From Betaproteobacteria bacterium (GTDB taxonomy: Bacteria; Pseudomonadota; Gammaproteobacteria; Burkholderiales; SG8-41): a stretch of DNA of 35,767 bases. Location: contig JAHFRL010000036.1 of NCBI GenBank assembly GCA_023266235.1, positions 1 to 35,767 on the forward strand, written 5' to 3'. Under the pieces are notes generated by a model. The model saw only the letters and a program-made list of their open reading frames with translations. It had not been told where the DNA came from and ran no database searches. The position numbers and the translations under genes were made by a program. Below, in pieces: positions 15,452-24,800 of the stretch (positions are counted from its first letter, which is position 1; each line of letters starts with the position of its first letter).

Positions 15452-16072
15452 TCAGCGCTTCGCATCAAACTGGAAATCGTCGAACGCGGTCACGCTGTCT
15501 GCTTTGGTCCACACGCCAACCGCGCCGGCGCCGGCAATGTGGCCGTCATCAATTTCGATGTACGTTTTACCGTCAAGCGCGACCTTGATTCTCTTGCCGG
15601 AAAATTCGACCCTCAACGTGTGCCAGACATTCCCGAGAACCGGCGCGTCGACGTATTTGATGGTCCGGCGGTTGCCGCTCTCGGTGTAATAAAGCGATAC
15701 GTTGTTCTCGAGCGCGTTGGCGCGCGCGACGTAGTAGTTGTCGCCGTCCTTCCAGCGCCACACCACGCCTCCCGCCTGGTCCTCGCGCCCCGCCATCGGT
15801 TTGAATTTGACCTCCACGTAGCCGTCGGCGAGCGCGACATCCGTTTTTACGCACCAGGGAAAAGCGCCGCTGCCCGACTGCCTGAGCACGTTGGGCTTGC
15901 TGGGCGCGGTGCCGTCGGCCTCAACCGACCATTTGGGCGCGCCGCGCCCTGTCACGCCGGCACTCCAGCCGGCGGGCAGGGCGCCTGTTTTTTCATTGTC
16001 GAAATTTACGTTTTCTGCCATGGCGCGCCCCGTCAATAAAGCAAACATGATCAACGTTGCGATTCCCTGCAT
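15452..16072 (-). CDS. Exported DUF1080/LamG-like beta-sandwich protein
   Basis: A 206-residue secreted protein. A signal peptide (MQGIATLIMFALLTGRAMA) is followed by a concanavalin-like domain: VNFDNEKTGALPAGWSAGVTG, GYVEVKFKPMAGREDQAGGVVWRWKDGDNYYVARANALENNVSLYY, GNVWHTLRVEFSGKRIKVALDGK and AGAVGVWTKADSVTAFDDF. This matches the 3-keto-disaccharide hydrolase/DUF1080 class, where many members bind or cleave sugars and many are uncharacterised. GGAG lies before the second ATG (16072), favouring it over the ATG four codons earlier. It sits between the SOD-rhodanese gene and chrA with short gaps. Such genes do recur near chr operons in my recollection, but its role in chromate stress is unknown. 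Confidence 0.82.
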   Translation of the reverse strand: MQGIATLIMFALLTGRAMAENVNFDNEKTGALPAGWSAGVTGRGAPKWSVEADGTAPSKPNVLRQSGSGAFPWCVKTDVALADGYVEVKFKPMAGREDQAGGVVWRWKDGDNYYVARANALENNVSLYYTESGNRRTIKYVDAPVLGNVWHTLRVEFSGKRIKVALDGKTYIEIDDGHIAGAGAVGVWTKADSVTAFDDFQFDAKR

Positions 16073-16087
16073 GTTGATCTCCATCGG

Positions 16088-17041
16088 TTATACGTTCTGC
16101 TTCACCGGCGCGCCGATCGCGCGCCATGCCGAGTGGCCGCCCTTCATGAATTTCGCATCGAAGCCGGCCTCGCGCAGCGCGATCGCGGTCTTGCACCCGA
16201 CGTGAAACCCGTAGGCGCAATACGTGACGACCGGGGCCGATTTCGACAGCTCGCCGGCCCATTCCTCGACGCGATCGGGATCGCGCCATGTCGCGCCCTC
16301 AATGATGTCCTGTGTACGCGACACGAAATGCCGCGGACGCGCATCGATGAACTGCACAGGCTTGCCCGTATCCAGCATTGCCTTGACTTCCTCGACCGCG
16401 ATGCCGGGAATGTCGCCGAACTCCGGTTGCTCAAGAGGACGCAGCGGCTCGACGCGCGTTGCCTCGTCGAGCCGGCCCTCGACCGCCTTCCAGTCGAGGT
16501 TGCGCATGACGGTGTCCACGTAGGCTTTGACGTTCGCGCCGTAGTCCATGTGGTAGGCGTGCTCGTACATGTCGAGCGCGAGGATCGGAATGCCGCCCGC
16601 CACGGCCTGGCTGTGATCGGATGCGTACTGGTTGATCAAGCGCCGGTCGCGCGGCAGGTAGACGAGCAGCACCCAGCCCGAGCCGCCGCCGAGCGCGTTG
16701 CCCATCGCGACGAATTCGCTTTTCCAACGGACAAACGAGCCGAAGTCGCGCGTGAGCGCCTCGGTCATCGTGGGCGTCGGCTTGCCTTCGCCGCCAAGGC
16801 TCGCGAAATAGAGCTCGTGCAACAGCGTCGAATTGAGCGCGATCAATTCCTCGCGCTTGAGGCCGTTGATGACATAGCCCGGGGTCTTGTCGAAATCGAG
16901 CGACTCGAGCTTCTCCGTGATCGCGTTCAGGCGGCGTAGTGCGCCGCCGTAGTTGTTCTCGTAATGACTTTCGATCAGCTTGAGCGACAGGCTGTTCAAT
17001 AGCCACGGCCGGCAATGGATCGGTGTGAGTTGATAACGCAT
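16088..17041 (-). CDS. Superoxide dismutase (Fe/Mn)-rhodanese fusion, ChrC-ChrE-like
   Basis: A 317-residue cytoplasmic two-domain protein. Residues 1-190 are an Fe/Mn superoxide dismutase with all four metal ligands by alignment: His26 (ESHYEN), His75 (LLHELYF), Asp157 and His161 (LDMYEHAYHMDY). Residues 210-317 are a rhodanese domain with FIDARP, the active-site loop CAYGFHVG starting at Cys275, and KGGHSAWRAIGAPV. In Cupriavidus chr operons the SOD ChrC and the rhodanese-type ChrE are separate proteins; here they are joined. The SOD gateway residues differ: the positions of His30, His31 and Tyr34 in E. coli FeSOD are Asn, Tyr and Ala. The start at 17041 follows GGAGAA. Likely role: handling superoxide or chromium-thiol products during chromate stress (inference). 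Confidence 0.9.
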   Translation of the reverse strand: MRYQLTPIHCRPWLLNSLSLKLIESHYENNYGGALRRLNAITEKLESLDFDKTPGYVINGLKREELIALNSTLLHELYFASLGGEGKPTPTMTEALTRDFGSFVRWKSEFVAMGNALGGGSGWVLLVYLPRDRRLINQYASDHSQAVAGGIPILALDMYEHAYHMDYGANVKAYVDTVMRNLDWKAVEGRLDEATRVEPLRPLEQPEFGDIPGIAVEEVKAMLDTGKPVQFIDARPRHFVSRTQDIIEGATWRDPDRVEEWAGELSKSAPVVTYCAYGFHVGCKTAIALREAGFDAKFMKGGHSAWRAIGAPVKQNV

Positions 17042-17073
17042 GGTGTTCTCCATGAAAAGTTACGGGTACGGCT

Positions 17074-17841
17074 CTAAGTTCTATCGCATGCTTGGTTGGA
17101 TATGCGGCCACTACGGTAATCCGCCGACAGCTCAACGCGAAGCGGACCCTCGGTGCTGGCAATGCACAACGTGGGTTTGACGGAAGGGACTCCAGGAATC
17201 GCCCGGTACGACACCCAAAGTGTGTGTTCCCCGCGAACAGGAGCGAGGACCGATAGCTCGATCGGCGTTGCCTTCCCCTTGTCAGGTTCTATTGTCCATA
17301 ACGATGAGGTCATGGCCGTCATACCAAATAGAGTTCCATCAGCCGCGAACGCAAGACCCGTAAATCCGACATCCCACTTTTCTTTTGTTTGCAGCGTGAT
17401 GTCGATACGAGTAACTTTGAAACTATCTGGATCTATACGCCAAAGCATCGGTACGATATTGCTGCTAATCATTGCCGTGCCCGTGCGATCCAGCGCCATA
17501 TCAGGAAGGCCCAGAAACCCGGCAACATTCCATCCTGGCAATACGATCTTGCGAATCAAGCGCTTGTCCGAGACGCTATAAACGCTTACGTCATCATTGC
17601 CAAGCACCCAATATCTGCCGCGTTGTATATCAACCCGAATACGATAGGAATCTGCATGCTCACCGTGTGCATCCTTCTGGACAACATTTGACTCGTCATG
17701 TCTCGGACTCGCGGTATCGGCGGCGACCGGCGGTACGCTATTGACGCATCCGGCAAGCGCCGCTGCTAGAATAAATTGAGCACAGATACTCGCTACCATC
17801 GCCTTGCTGGCAATCCATGATTTATCAACATTTCCGTTCAT
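17074..17841 (-). CDS. Putative lipoprotein with propeller-like repeats
   Basis: A 255-residue predicted lipoprotein. The start at 17841 is supported by AGGAG eight bases upstream. It yields a signal peptide ending in the lipobox LAGC (Cys about residue 35). The mature part has short WD/NHL-like beta units: YWVLGNDDVSVYSVSDKRLIRKIVLPG, GLPDMALDRTGTAMISSN, LWRIDPDSFKVTRIDI, GLAFAADGTLFGM and LWTIEPDKGKATPIEL. This suggests a small beta-propeller in the cell envelope; no specific family is recognised. Its bases look less GC-rich than neighbours, hinting at separate acquisition. It is 32 bases upstream of the SOD-rhodanese gene and first in the apparent chr operon. Confidence 0.75.
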   Translation of the reverse strand: MNGNVDKSWIASKAMVASICAQFILAAALAGCVNSVPPVAADTASPRHDESNVVQKDAHGEHADSYRIRVDIQRGRYWVLGNDDVSVYSVSDKRLIRKIVLPGWNVAGFLGLPDMALDRTGTAMISSNIVPMLWRIDPDSFKVTRIDITLQTKEKWDVGFTGLAFAADGTLFGMTAMTSSLWTIEPDKGKATPIELSVLAPVRGEHTLWVSYRAIPGVPSVKPTLCIASTEGPLRVELSADYRSGRISNQACDRT

Positions 17842-18091
17842 TTCAGACACTCCTTTTAGCGCGTGCGAACCACCACGAGGAAGGAGTCTGGCGAACGATC
17901 GTCCAACAACCTTGAACGGCGCAAAGATAGCGCCACGCAGAGCGGTGACACTCTTAAGCCGGCGTGTATCAGGCGTTTGGAATAGATGCATATCGCCACA
18001 AAACTCCGCACCCCGAGGGGGACGACGCAGAACTTGGGCGAAATGCCTTGGTTAGACCGGGTGTCTGCTGTGAACCCGATATGATGTGTGC

Positions 18092-18117
18092 ACTTTATAA
18101 CAATGATGTGATAAAGT
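18092..18117. promoter_or_regulatory. 26-bp palindrome, candidate ChrB operator
   Basis: ACTTTATAAC (18092-18101) and GTGATAAAGT (18108-18117) are inverted repeats with one mismatch and a 6-base spacer. The site lies in the 370-base gap between chrB and the divergent chr operon. TATAAC (18096-18101), inside the left arm, is a 5-of-6 match to a -10 box reading toward chrB. A dimeric repressor bound here would block RNA polymerase. ChrB is the obvious candidate, but binding is inferred. The rest of 17842-18211 shows no further gene. Confidence 0.6.
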
Positions 18118-18211
18118 CAACAACAATATTGGCCGGGCCCCTGGCCCCACGGGTCTCGACCCTGGTGAACGGGCGAATTGAATCGCTAACTCGTTATATC
18201 GATGGATCTTT

Positions 18212-19159
18212 ATGACTACGTTTGTGGCGTTATTGACCAGCCTGCCGACCGGCAACTCGACCATACGCATGCGCGTTTGGCGCGCGCTGAAGAATACGGG
18301 GTGCGGAGTCTTGCGGGACGGTGTCTACGTTCTGCCTGTCGATTCGCCGCAAGCATCGGCCCTCGTCGAGGCGGAGTCATTGGTCAGGGGCGCCGGCGGT
18401 TTCGCAATGACCGTGGAACTGAATACCAAGACTGCCGCGCAACTGGAACACATCCGCAAGCTGTTTGATCGCGGCGAGGAATACGGGGCGCTCGTCAAGC
18501 GCATCGGCGCCGCAAGTACCGCTCTCCAGAGACTTGGAAAGCGCAAGTCAGACACGCTGGTCCAGCGTTTGCGTCGATCGTTCGAAGAGCTGGGTGAGAT
18601 CGATTTTTATCCCGGCCAGGCACAGTTGCAGGCTAAAGCCGCAATGTCGGCCCTCGAGCGCGAAGCGCAGCTGTTTTCCGAGGGCGAACCGCATACCGCG
18701 AGGAGGAAAGTGCGGCGGTTCGATCCGGCAAAATACCGCAACCGCACGTGGGCAACTCGCAAGGACCTCTGGGTAGACCGTCTGGCCAGTATCTGGCTCA
18801 TCAAACGCTTCATAGACAAAAATGCAAAATTCGTCTGGATCGATCGACCGCGCGACCGTCCCAAGCGCGCGATCGGATTCGATTTCGATGGCGCCGAGTT
18901 CACGCATGTCGCGAACCGCATAACGTTCGAGGTGCTCCTGACGAGTTTTGGCTTTGACAAGGACCCCGCGCTAATGACGCTTGGCGATACGGTTCATTTC
19001 CTCGACGTCGGCGGGATTCCCGTTGCAGACGCCAAGGGCCTCGAAACGATACTCAGAGGCATCAAAGGCAAGACGCAGAGCGACGACGCGCTGGCTCTGG
19101 AAGCGATGAAGGTTTTCGACCTTTTCTATTCGGCCTATGTGCAAAAAAATGCCGAGTAA
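18212..19159 (+). CDS. chrB: Chromate-responsive regulator ChrB
   Basis: A 315-residue protein with the N-terminal ChrB domain (VALLTSLPTGNSTIRMRVWRALKNTGCGVLRDGVYVLP, related to PaaX-type regulators) and the C-terminal ChrB domain (TWATRKDLWVDRLASIWLIKRFIDKNAKFVWI, GFDFDGAEFTH, RITFEVLLTSFG). ChrB controls chr operons in response to chromate in Ochrobactrum and Cupriavidus. It is transcribed divergently from the chrA operon across a shared region carrying a 26-bp palindrome. The ribosome site is weak. A convergent cyclodeaminase-like gene follows. Confidence 0.92.
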   Translation: MTTFVALLTSLPTGNSTIRMRVWRALKNTGCGVLRDGVYVLPVDSPQASALVEAESLVRGAGGFAMTVELNTKTAAQLEHIRKLFDRGEEYGALVKRIGAASTALQRLGKRKSDTLVQRLRRSFEELGEIDFYPGQAQLQAKAAMSALEREAQLFSEGEPHTARRKVRRFDPAKYRNRTWATRKDLWVDRLASIWLIKRFIDKNAKFVWIDRPRDRPKRAIGFDFDGAEFTHVANRITFEVLLTSFGFDKDPALMTLGDTVHFLDVGGIPVADAKGLETILRGIKGKTQSDDALALEAMKVFDLFYSAYVQKNAE

Positions 19160-19195
19160 GTCCAGCGGGTGTCTCAAGGGCACCCCTGTCGGAGA

Positions 19196-20245
19196 TTACG
19201 CGCTGAAGGAGAAATTAACGCCTTGCTGCTGCGCGACCGCCTGCCGGTACACGGCCGCCGCCGCCGCGGTGTCCTGCAATCCAGTGCCGCTCGAGTCGAA
19301 CACGATGGTTTCGTCGTCGCTAGTGCGCGCGGATTTGAGCCCCGCGACAATCTCACCGAGCTCCGCGTGCACACCGGACCGGCTCATGACGTTGGAAGCG
19401 ATGGCATGGTGCAGGTCGCCGATTGCCGCGCATTGCTCCGTGATATCGGTCACCAGCTTGCTATTGGCGAGGAGCTGCGGATCGAGCTCCTGCTTGTTCT
19501 CGTTGTCGGCGCCGACGCCGGCGACGAACGTTCCCGGACGGACCATGTCACGCGCAATGAAGTATTGCTGTGCCGTCGTGCAGGTGATGACGATGTCGCT
19601 GGCGGCGACCGCTTTGGGCAGATCCTCGACTGGCGTTATCGCGAGCGCCGTCTCGCTTCCGAGCGCGGCCGCGAATGCCGCAGCCTTTCCGGCATCCTGG
19701 TCGTACGCGTAGATACGCGCGGGGCTGCGCACCTGCAGCAGCGCGCGCAACTGTGCGGGCGCCTGGCCGCCGCAGCCGCAGATCAGCGCGGTTTCGCATT
19801 GCTTCCGCGCCAGGTATTTCGCGGCAACCGCCGTCGCAGCGCCCGTGCGCAGCGCGGTAATCGCCATCGAGTCCATGACGGCGAGCGGAAGACCGTTTGC
19901 CGCGTCGCAGAGAACGACGACGCCTTGTATCGTCGGCAGCCCGTGCCGCGCGCCGTTGTGCGGGAAATTCGCGTTGACCTTGGCAGCGAAATAGGGCCGG
20001 TCGAGCGTAAGCGCCGCTGCCTTGATGTGTATGCCGCCGTCCGGGACATGCATGCCGAGGATCCCAGGCGGCGAAGTCTTGCCGAGCGCGTGTTGGCGGA
20101 AGGCATCCTCGACCGCCGCGATGCTTGCATCGGGCGTGAGCAGCCGTTCGACGTCGCTGCGCGACAGGAGAAGCGTGCCGTCGCTATGCGCGCAAACGCG
20201 CGCCGCGTCGAGTGGAAAGCTGGTGGTGTTCGTTGTTGCGTCCAT
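19196..20245 (-). CDS. Ornithine cyclodeaminase/mu-crystallin family protein
   Basis: A 349-residue NAD(P)-binding protein of the OCD/mu-crystallin family. Members include ornithine cyclodeaminase, alanine dehydrogenase of archaea and ketimine reductases. Visible features: AAKVNANFPHN with the substrate-binding Lys, the helix ALRTGAATAVAAKYLA, the nucleotide-binding CGCGGQAPAQLRAL, GVGADNENKQELDPQLL and FDSSGTGLQDTAAAAAVY near the end. The ATG at 20245 gives the family's usual length; a GTG seven codons upstream is possible. The true substrate cannot be assigned. It is monocistronic, convergent with chrB and divergent from the efflux operon. Confidence 0.88.
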   Translation of the reverse strand: MDATTNTTSFPLDAARVCAHSDGTLLLSRSDVERLLTPDASIAAVEDAFRQHALGKTSPPGILGMHVPDGGIHIKAAALTLDRPYFAAKVNANFPHNGARHGLPTIQGVVVLCDAANGLPLAVMDSMAITALRTGAATAVAAKYLARKQCETALICGCGGQAPAQLRALLQVRSPARIYAYDQDAGKAAAFAAALGSETALAITPVEDLPKAVAASDIVITCTTAQQYFIARDMVRPGTFVAGVGADNENKQELDPQLLANSKLVTDITEQCAAIGDLHHAIASNVMSRSGVHAELGEIVAGLKSARTSDDETIVFDSSGTGLQDTAAAAAVYRQAVAQQQGVNFSFSA

Positions 20246-20737
20246 GGCCTCTGACTCCGTACACACGGGTAGAAGCAGATTTGGACGCGAAGGGCGTCTT
20301 AGCGGCGGCGGGGAATCTGCAAAGTCCCCACGCGCAGAAGACTACTCCCGATCCCGGACGCGCGTCAAGACATCGGCACGGAAGCCCACGACGTCACAAG
20401 GGATTTCGCCCGAACGCTTCAGGAAACGACCTGGTAGTACAGGTTCTGCGGGGCCGCGACAGGATCGGGCCATACGCAGCGGGGACTATTCGATATCGGC
20501 GGATTTCAAGAGTTGCAACCGGCCAGGGCCGGCATTCCAAGTACCGCTTGGCAGCGTCCTTGGCTCGTTGTAACGCAACCGGTTAATCGTGTATAAACGC
20601 CGACTTGACCTGCATCAATATGGTGAAACGGCGGTGCGAATAGATTAACGATGGGCGGAATTGCGTAGACGGACATGAGCGGCGCGATTCTTCGCGCGTC
20701 GGTTCGCTGTTCGTTTGCGCTCATTGAAGGGTTCTGA
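20246..20737. other. Intergenic region between the cyclodeaminase-like and RND genes
   Basis: About 490 bases with no credible gene. It contains the FNR-type promoter described separately and two CAACCGG words about 60 bases apart (around 20516 and 20575). No terminator hairpin with a T-run is apparent. An unannotated leader or small RNA cannot be excluded. Confidence 0.5.
20605..20646 (+). promoter_or_regulatory. FNR-type class II promoter upstream of the RND operon
   Basis: TTGACCTGCATCAA at 20605-20618 is TTGAC-N4-ATCAA, with the same half-sites as the box at 6931. A -10-like TAGATT (20641-20646; 4 of 6) would start transcription near 20653. This puts the box centre at -41.5, the standard spacing for FNR/CRP class II activation. 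The leader to the TTG start is about 85 bases. Confidence 0.6.
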
Positions 20738-21766
20738 TTGGGACACAAACTCGTTGGCGTCGCCGCGTTACTGATGCTCGTCTGTATGGCGCGGGCAGGA
20801 GAGCCACTTGAGACGGGCACGGCGGAGTATCGTGATGTTGATGTCGCCTACTCGGCCGACGGTCTGGTCGAGGCGGTCAAACAATCAACCGTCGCCGCCC
20901 AGGTAACCGGCCGTGTCGTGGAGATCCATTTCGACGTCGGCGATTACGTCAAGAAAGGCCAGGTCATCGTGCGGCTCGATCCGCGTGATGCGGGCGAGGC
21001 GCTCGCCGCCAGCCGGGCGCAGCTGGCGCAGGCGCAGGCGACCCTCGTCAATGCGCGCGCGCATTACGAGCGCACCAAGCAGCTCTTGGCGCAGCAGTTC
21101 GTAAGCCAGGCGGCGCTCGACAAGGCCGAAGCCGAGTACCACGCGGCACAGGCGCAAAGCGATGCGATGCGCGCTGGCGTCGCGCGCGCAGAGACCGCGC
21201 ACGGCTATGCCACCATTATTGCGCCGTATAGCGGCGTGGTGTCGACGCGGCATGTCGAGTTGGGAGAAATGGCGACCCCCGGCAAACCGCTGATGAGCGG
21301 CTTCGATCCGTCCGGCATGCGCGTTGTCGCGAACGTACCTCAGCACCAGGTGGAGGCGGTGCGCAAGGCCACGTCAGTAACGGTCGAGTTGCCGGCACTC
21401 AACAGAACGATAAAGGCGGCCGGCTTCACGGTGTTGCCCACGGCGGATCCGAAAACCCACACCACGCGCGTGCGGCTCGATCTGCCGCCGGCGCGCGATG
21501 TATACCCGGGAATGTTCGCGCGCGCGAATTTCGTGATCGGTCAGGAGCGCAAACTGATCATTCCTGCGCGGGCGGTGCTCAGACGCAGCGAGCTCACCGC
21601 CGTTTACGTCATCGACCGCGACGGTCGCCCGCGCCTGCGTCAGGTAAAGCTTGGCGAACCGGCGGGCTCCGGCGAAGTCGAGGTGCTCGCGGGATTGAGT
21701 TCCGGCGAGAATGTCGCGCTGGAACCGGTCAAGGCGGGTATCGCGCTAAAGCAAGAGATCAGGTGA
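20738..21766 (+). CDS. RND efflux periplasmic adaptor (membrane fusion protein)
   Basis: A 342-residue periplasmic adaptor that links an RND pump to an outer-membrane channel. It has a signal peptide (LVGVAALLMLVCMARA) and a lipoyl half-motif AQVTGRVVEIHFDVGDYVKKGQVIVRLD. A coiled-coil hairpin follows (about residues 84-150, rich in Ala, Gln and Glu), then the second lipoyl half IIAPYSGVVSTRHVELGEM. The beta-barrel and membrane-proximal parts include VYPGMFARANFVIGQE and LIIPARAVLRR. The start is a TTG at 20738 with GAAGGG upstream; a later ATG would truncate the signal peptide. The pump gene begins 36 bases downstream. The substrate is unknown. Confidence 0.9.
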   Translation: MGHKLVGVAALLMLVCMARAGEPLETGTAEYRDVDVAYSADGLVEAVKQSTVAAQVTGRVVEIHFDVGDYVKKGQVIVRLDPRDAGEALAASRAQLAQAQATLVNARAHYERTKQLLAQQFVSQAALDKAEAEYHAAQAQSDAMRAGVARAETAHGYATIIAPYSGVVSTRHVELGEMATPGKPLMSGFDPSGMRVVANVPQHQVEAVRKATSVTVELPALNRTIKAAGFTVLPTADPKTHTTRVRLDLPPARDVYPGMFARANFVIGQERKLIIPARAVLRRSELTAVYVIDRDGRPRLRQVKLGEPAGSGEVEVLAGLSSGENVALEPVKAGIALKQEIR

Positions 21767-21802
21767 GCGGCGGCGGATCCCTGCGCTCGCGCTGAATGCA
21801 TC

Positions 21803-24800
21803 ATGGGTATTGCCGGCCGCCTCGCGAAGTTTTTCCTTCATTCGCAGCTCACCCCGCTGATCGCGCTTCTTGCGGCGCTGCTCGGCTTGCTCGCCGTGCT
21901 CGTGACGCCGCGCGAGGAAGAGCCGCAGATCAACGTGACCATGGCGAACGTGTTCATCCCGTTTCCCGGGGCATCCGCGAAGGACGTCGAAAGCCTGATT
22001 GCCACGCCCGCGGAACAGGTGCTGTCGCAGATCTCCGGAATCGAACACGTCTACTCGGTCTCGCGACCGGGCCTGGCCGTGCTCACGGTGCAGTACAAGG
22101 TCGGGGAAGACCGGATCCAGTCGCTGGTGCGTTTGTATGACACCATTTTTTCGCATCGCGACTGGGTGTCGCCGCAGCTCGGCGTCGGCGAACCAGTCAT
22201 CAAGCCGGTCGGCATTGACGACGTGCCAATTGTCGCGCTGACGCTATGGACTGATGTCACGGCGCGCGGCGCATTTGAGCTCGAGCGCATCGCGCATGCG
22301 GCGGAGATCGAGCTCAAGCGCATCCCCGGCACGCGCGAGGTCAGGACACTTGGCGGCCCGACCCACATCGTGCGCGTCGTGCTGGATGCCGATCGCATGC
22401 GGGCATACCAGATTTCCGCCAAAGACGTGCGCGACGTGTTGCAAGTGACCAATGCGTCGCAGACGGCCGGCAAGCTGGTGTCCGACAACCGCGAAGTGCT
22501 GGTGCAAACCGGGACCTACCTGGCGAGCAGCGCGGACGTCAGGCAGCTCGTGGTCGGCGTATTCGAGAGCAAACCGGTGTTCATTTCCGATGTCGCGCGG
22601 GTCGAAGACGGTCCCGCTCAGCCGGAACGCTACGTCTGGCTCGGCACCGGCCCGGCCGCGCGCGACAAGGGCATCGCGCCGCAGCCTGGGGAATTCCCGG
22701 CGGTGACGTTGACCGTGTCCAAGAAGCCCGGTGAGAACGCGGTCGCCGTCGCGGCCGGCGTGCTTGCGCGCATTCACGACATCCGGGGCAGCATCATCCC
22801 GGAGGACGTCAACGTCACGGTCACCCGTAACTACGGCGAGACGGCCAACGACAAAGCGATGAAGCTCATTCAGAAGCTGATATTCGCGACTCTGTCGGTC
22901 GTCATTCTGGTGTGGGTCGCGCTCGGCCGGCGCGAGGCCGCGATCGTGGGCGGGGCGGTCCTGCTGACGCTCGCGGCGACCCTGTTCGCGTCATGGGCCT
23001 GGGGGTTCACGCTGAACCGGGTGTCGCTGTTTGCGCTGATCTTCTCGATTGGCATCCTCGTCGACGACGCGATCGTCGTCGTCGAGAGCATCCATCGTCA
23101 CCGCGCATTCGCTAACGCGCCGCTCGCGAGCGTGATCCCGGTGGCGGTCGACGAGGTCGGCGGACCGACGATCCTCGCGACGCTGACGGTGATCGCGGCG
23201 CTGCTGCCGATGGCGTTCGTGAGTGGCCTGATGGGGCCCTACATGAGCCCGATCCCGATCAATGCGAGCGTCGGCATGCTGATTTCGCTGGCAGTCGCAT
23301 TTGTCGTCACGCCGTGGCTTGCGCTGAAGCTGCTCGGCAGCGGGCCGCAGCACGCCGCAGCCGCCGGCAGTGAACGCATGGTGGGCGGATTTCGGCGCGC
23401 GCTCGCGCGTTTCCTGCGCGGCGAGGAGGGCAAGTCGCAGCGGCGCTTGCTGTGGCTCGCAATCGTGGCATTGATCGGCGTCTCGCTCTCGCTGGTGGCG
23501 GTCCAGTGGGTGGTGCTGAAGATGCTGCCGTTCGATAACAAATCGGAGTTTCAGGTGGTCGTGGACATGCCCGTCGGCACGCCGCTCGAGAAAACGGCGC
23601 GGGTGTTGCGTGAGATCGGCGCTTACCTTGCGACCGTTTCCGAGATCACCGATTACCAGGCGTATGCAGGCACTGCGGGACCGATCAATTTCAACGGTTT
23701 GGTGCGCCAGTATTACCTGCGCAGCGGGCCCGAGGTCGGTGATATTCAGGTTAACCTCGTCGACAAGCATCGCCGCGACCGCAAGAGCCACGAGATCGCC
23801 GCGGCGGTGCGCGAGCCGGTCGAAGCCATCGCGAAGCCGTTCGGCGCCAAAGTGAAAATAATCGAAGTTCCGCCGGGCCCTCCGGTGCTGTCGCCCATCG
23901 TCGCCGAGGTCTACGGCCCCGATTATCAAGGCCAGACGAGCGTCGCAGAGGCCGTGCGCGCCGCGTTTCGCGCCACGGCCGGCGTCGTCGGCATTGACGA
24001 TAGCGTGGACGCGAGCGCGCCCAAATTGATTCTCAAAGTCCAGCAGAACAAGGCGGCGCTGCTCGGCATCGCGCAGAAGGATGTGGTGGACGCGATGACG
24101 ATGGGGCTCACCGGGGAGAGCGTGACGCCGATACACAGCGGTGCAGCGAAATACGAGATACCGGTACGCCTGACGCTCGCGCCGGAAAAGCAGGGCAGCC
24201 TCGATAATCTGCTGAAGCTCACGGTCAGGGCCCAGGACGGCGCGCTGGTGCCGCTGTCGGAGCTGGTCAGCATCGTCGCGAGCGAGCGCGAGAAAACGAT
24301 CTACCACAAAGACCTGCTGCCGGTCGTCTACGTCGTCGGCGACATGGTGGGCAGGCTTGACAGCCCGCTCTACGGCATGTTCGCGATCCGCGCGCAAGTC
24401 GCCGGCAAAGCATTGCCGGAAGGCGGCGTGCTCGCGGATTATTTCATCCGCCAACCGCCCGACCCGTATCACGGCTACGCGATCAAATGGGACGGCGAAT
24501 GGCAGGTCACGTATGAGACCTTTCGGGACATGGGCCTCGCCTATGCCGCGGGCCTGGTCCTGATTTATCTGCTGGTCGTCGCGCAGTTCAAGTCGTATTT
24601 GACCCCGCTCATCATCATGGTGCCGATACCGCTGACGGTTGTCGGCGTCATGCCCGGGCACGCGCTGCTCGGCGCGCAATTTACCGCGACCTCGATGATC
24701 GGCATGATCGCGCTCGCCGGCATCATCGTGCGCAATTCGATCCTGCTCGTCGATTTCATCAACCTCGAGCGCGAGCGGGGTGTCGGCTTGGATGAGGCAG

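Noticed and set aside
20506..20820. A 104-codon minus-strand open frame upstream of the RND operon
   Set aside because: No ribosome site or family resemblance, and it covers the FNR-type promoter and the adaptor start.
22991..24679. A 562-codon open frame on the minus strand
   Set aside because: It is opposite the RND pump gene, rich in Arg, His and Asp and without motifs.
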